From assembly GCF_002843315.1 (NCBI RefSeq), contig NZ_MVDD01000012.1, positions 1 through 64,000 on the forward strand: a DNA stretch of 64,000 nucleotides. The letters run 5' to 3'. The position numbers were made by a program, and so were the translations under genes. Each line of letters opens with the position of its first letter. The stretch's first letter is position 1. The notes under the pieces were generated by a model, which saw only the letters and a program-made list of their open reading frames with translations, had not been told where the DNA came from and did not search any database. Origin of the DNA: Labilibaculum filiforme (GTDB taxonomy: Bacteria; Bacteroidota; Bacteroidia; Bacteroidales; Marinifilaceae). Below, in pieces: positions 61,448 through 64,000 of this stretch.

Positions 61448-63268
61448 TTAAAAGGCATGTCCAATCGTGATAAAAAATTGGGTTTCAAATTTCCCTTCAA
61501 ATAATGGACTTGCAACATCTACACGAATAGGTCCAACTGGTGTTTTTACACGTAATCCGAGTCCTGCATCGTAGTTTAGTTGATTTGGTTTAAATTCCCA
61601 TGGGTTGAACCACGAATTTCCTAAATCGGCAAAGGCCGTTCCCGAAAAAATACCGTACAATGGAAATCTTAATTCAGCACTACTTTCCAACATACTATTT
61701 CCACCCAATTTACTTCCAGATTCATTGATAGGGGAAATTTGATTACGACCCCAACCACGTAAGGATAATGCTCCTCCCATTAAAAAACGGTCTTCAATTG
61801 GAGTTTGTGAATCGCCTTGAGTAGGATTGATGACTCCAGTTTTTAATTTCCCGGCAAAAACAACATTCTTTCCAAGTTTTTGGAAATAGTCTATTTCTGT
61901 CATGATTTTATAGTAATGAAATTGAGAGTTAAAGCCAATTCCCATATAGGTTAGTGTTCCTTCGTATTTCCATCCTTTGGTGGGAGAAAAAATATCATTG
62001 GTGGTGTTTTTGTTGTATCCAAAAGTGATTCCAGATTTGTTATGATTTAATTTGTCTGCTTCTTCAATCGATAAAGAGCTTTTACTTTTGGATAAATCAA
62101 CATTATCCTTTCCAAAGGTATAAGAAATATAGGCGGCCGATTTTTTGCTTAGCTCCTTTTGCAAAGTAACCGAAGTGCCCAGCCTGTCTACCTTATAACT
62201 ATCTTCTCTTTCGCGTGAAAAGTATGGGTTTAAAATAAGATCCAGATTCTTAGTCCAAATATCGGGCTGAATAAATTTACTTTCGATGCTAAGAGGTGTA
62301 AAGTAGGATTGTTCTCCTTTAATTATTAGGGTACGGCCTCCGCCCAAGAAATTTAAACGTTTAAGCAGGATCGAAGTCCTGACTTTATCCTCAGTTCCAT
62401 ATCCGGCACCCACTTTTAAGGACCAGCGAGGCAACTCTTTAATATGGATAGAAATTGGAATTGCATCCTGTTCTACGCTGTCCATCATTGCCCGAATGGT
62501 TACATATCGAAAAAGATTCATGTCGAATAATTCTTCTTGAGTCTTTTCAATTTTTACCTGCGAAAAGTTATCTCCTTTTTTTATTTCGATATGTTTACGA
62601 ATGTATGTAGAGTCGATTAATGTGATGCCTTTTAAGTTAATACGACCAAAGTAGCTTTTATTACCAGTATTTATGGTAAAGTTAATGTTGGCAACACGTA
62701 GTTTTTCATTTAAAAAAATGTTTTTTTCTACTTTTACTAAAGGATATCCTTTCTTACTGAATTTTTCGCGAATCAACTTTTCGGCAGCAATTATTTTTTC
62801 ATCCTGAAAAAGCATGCCTGGTTGAATAGGGATAATTGTTGTAATGGAATCTAAGATTTTTTTGGTTTCGGTATTTTTCTGCATCAAGTACTTGATTTCG
62901 CCAATTAAAACCGGATTTCCTTTCTTAATATGTATAGTGATATTAACTTTTTTGTTGTTTTTGTTGGGCACTATGTCGTAGGGAATGCTAGCATCTAAAA
63001 AACCGTTTTGTTGATAGTATTTTTTTAATTTTAAAATGTCTTCTTCGAAGGTGAAGCTAGAAAAACGTGCACTTTTTTTCCAAAAAGTCATTTTACCAGT
63101 GAAAGGTCTGGCTTTGGTATTCATTTGCTTTAGAAGAGTTTCCTTTCCTAGGGTATCAATTCCGGTAAAGCTAATTTTATTAATAATCGCATTGTCCTGT
63201 GCAGCTATCTTCAGGATAAAACCTGTTAAAAATATAATTGTTAATAAAACCTTTCGAAGTTGCACCAT
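61448..63268 (-). CDS. TamA/BamA-family outer-membrane protein
   Basis: The 606-residue protein has a signal peptide (ending KIAAQ), POTRA domains in the N-terminal half (INKISFTGIDTLGKETLLKQ; GRINLKGITLIDSTYIRKHI) and an Omp85 barrel with the substrate-loop signature RFLMGGALSLRGWGRNQISP, ending FFITIGHAF with terminal Phe. In many Bacteroidota the TamB partner TamL is a lipoprotein; here no lipobox Cys is seen, so it is TamA-like in processing. It is first in an operon with tamB and forms the outer-membrane half of that machine. Confidence 0.9.
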   Translation of the reverse strand: MVQLRKVLLTIIFLTGFILKIAAQDNAIINKISFTGIDTLGKETLLKQMNTKARPFTGKMTFWKKSARFSSFTFEEDILKLKKYYQQNGFLDASIPYDIVPNKNNKKVNITIHIKKGNPVLIGEIKYLMQKNTETKKILDSITTIIPIQPGMLFQDEKIIAAEKLIREKFSKKGYPLVKVEKNIFLNEKLRVANINFTINTGNKSYFGRINLKGITLIDSTYIRKHIEIKKGDNFSQVKIEKTQEELFDMNLFRYVTIRAMMDSVEQDAIPISIHIKELPRWSLKVGAGYGTEDKVRTSILLKRLNFLGGGRTLIIKGEQSYFTPLSIESKFIQPDIWTKNLDLILNPYFSREREDSYKVDRLGTSVTLQKELSKKSAAYISYTFGKDNVDLSKSKSSLSIEEADKLNHNKSGITFGYNKNTTNDIFSPTKGWKYEGTLTYMGIGFNSQFHYYKIMTEIDYFQKLGKNVVFAGKLKTGVINPTQGDSQTPIEDRFLMGGALSLRGWGRNQISPINESGSKLGGNSMLESSAELRFPLYGIFSGTAFADLGNSWFNPWEFKPNQLNYDAGLGLRVKTPVGPIRVDVASPLFEGKFETQFFITIGHAF

Positions 63269-63448
63269 ATTCCTTTGCCCGACTTATTATTAATGAATAA
63301 AGATATAGAATTTAGATGCAATTTTGTTCGAAAGCCACGGAAGTGAAAGAAAAATTTCTGGATGTAATTTTAAAGGCTGAAAAAAGAGAGTTCAAGTAGT
63401 CTTTCTTTCACTAATTTTGAGTTTATGTCAATTTAGGTTAACAGGTGA

Positions 63449-63964
63449 TTATTTTAAGGCAATCCATTTTAATTCTAAGTGAAAGCTCTCCGCTTTTTTA
63501 TTGCCGATAAGTATTGCAATCTCCTCCAGAATTTTATTAGGATAGTTTGCTATTTGTAGCTTTTGTCCGCGAAAAGTTGGGTGTAGTTCTGCTAAAGGAA
63601 TTTCAATAATTTGCCAGTTGCCTGATGTAACAAAATAGGAAGCGTAAGCGTGTTGCTCTTCGGAATTGGATTTAAGTCTGACTTGATATCTTTTTCCATC
63701 GCCTTTTAGTTTTAGTGCAATTGTATCATATTTTGCTACATTTATTGGCAATAAGCGATGTTTCAGCATGCTAAAACCACCTTTATTTTCAAGAGAAATA
63801 TTGCCTTTAAAAACGGCATCACCTTCTTTATTTAGGTAAAAGCCGGAATCGGATTTTCCTCCCATAATGGTGTCATTTATAACGAACCAGTCGGAGATAT
63901 TGCTGGTAGAATTAAATTCCACCAATGTAGCTGTATTCGGATTCATTAGAGTTTGAACTTGCAT
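63449..63964 (-). CDS. CIA30-family protein
   Basis: The 171-residue protein matches the CIA30 (NDUFAF1-like) galactose-binding-type beta-sandwich: WFVINDTIMGGKSDSGFYLN near residue 26, FKGNISLENKGGFSMLKHRL, YDTIALKLKGDGKRYQVRLK, and WQIIEIPLAELHPTFRGQKL. The mitochondrial relative helps assemble complex I; bacterial members are of unknown function. No signal peptide is clear. The ATG at 63964 or the one six codons later may be used. The upstream region is cut by the window end. Confidence 0.85.
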   Translation of the reverse strand: MQVQTLMNPNTATLVEFNSTSNISDWFVINDTIMGGKSDSGFYLNKEGDAVFKGNISLENKGGFSMLKHRLLPINVAKYDTIALKLKGDGKRYQVRLKSNSEEQHAYASYFVTSGNWQIIEIPLAELHPTFRGQKLQIANYPNKILEEIAILIGNKKAESFHLELKWIALK

Positions 63965-64000
63965 AGGTTGTATCGTTATATTGGTAAAACAATTATTAAG

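Overview
The window comes from a Bacteroidota chromosome, probably the Marinilabiliales/Marinifilaceae branch of Bacteroidia (inference from protein style, not a database match). Evidence: low G+C, Bacteroidetes-type promoters (TTTG, about 20 nt, TAnnTTTG), a type IX secretion (T9SS) type B C-terminal signal, a PorP/SprF gene, two-component propeller (Reg_prop) kinases, large hybrid kinases and TamA/TamB. It reads as ordinary chromosome with small accessory pieces.

Layout. 1-1120: the edge of an IS3-family insertion sequence (start of orfA on the minus strand) abuts an MqsR/MqsA-like toxin-antitoxin pair whose promoter carries a 23-bp palindrome. 1305-4010: flavodoxin/ferredoxin fusion, Na+/Ca2+ exchanger, DUF1287 protein. 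4146-7977: a redox or detoxification cluster (DoxX, TetR, SDR, MDR-type reductase, DJ-1/Hsp31-like) in which two units share a TGAACRTTCA operator. 8045-13160: small HTH protein, an ECF sigma / membrane coiled-coil / outer-membrane protein operon, a VOC protein and an RhlE-like helicase. 13325-21372: bacterial alpha-2-macroglobulin plus penicillin-binding protein 1C. 21484-26304: hybrid kinase, outer-membrane barrel, glutaminase, beta-carbonic anhydrase, RluF-like pseudouridine synthase.

26841-39262 is the most striking region: a 3,798-residue secreted protein with 33 nearly identical 70-residue repeats (32 of them exactly 210 bp, no indels), preceded by a duplicated N-terminal module and ended by a T9SS type B sorting domain. 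It overlaps its PorP/SprF partner by one base. The repeats are homogenised at the DNA level, with exact tandem and long-distance copies, so the array looks recombinationally active.

39280-51470: three signalling proteins (Cache hybrid kinase with an unknown 186-residue partner, propeller/LytS-type kinase, TPR hybrid kinase), separated by an aminotransferase class IV enzyme, a small conserved protein, an avidin-family protein without a signal peptide, and an isoaspartyl peptidase. 51849-56117: housekeeping genes argS, ffh and folD, each followed by a clear terminator. 56467-63964: small membrane protein, TamB/TamA pair for outer-membrane assembly, and a CIA30-domain protein. I saw no rRNA, tRNA, CRISPR array or prophage.

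No completely new multi-gene system is evident. The items most worth following are the giant repeat adhesin locus, the cytosolic avidin-like protein with altered biotin-site residues, the toxin-antitoxin locus cut by the IS edge, and the TetR operator pair.
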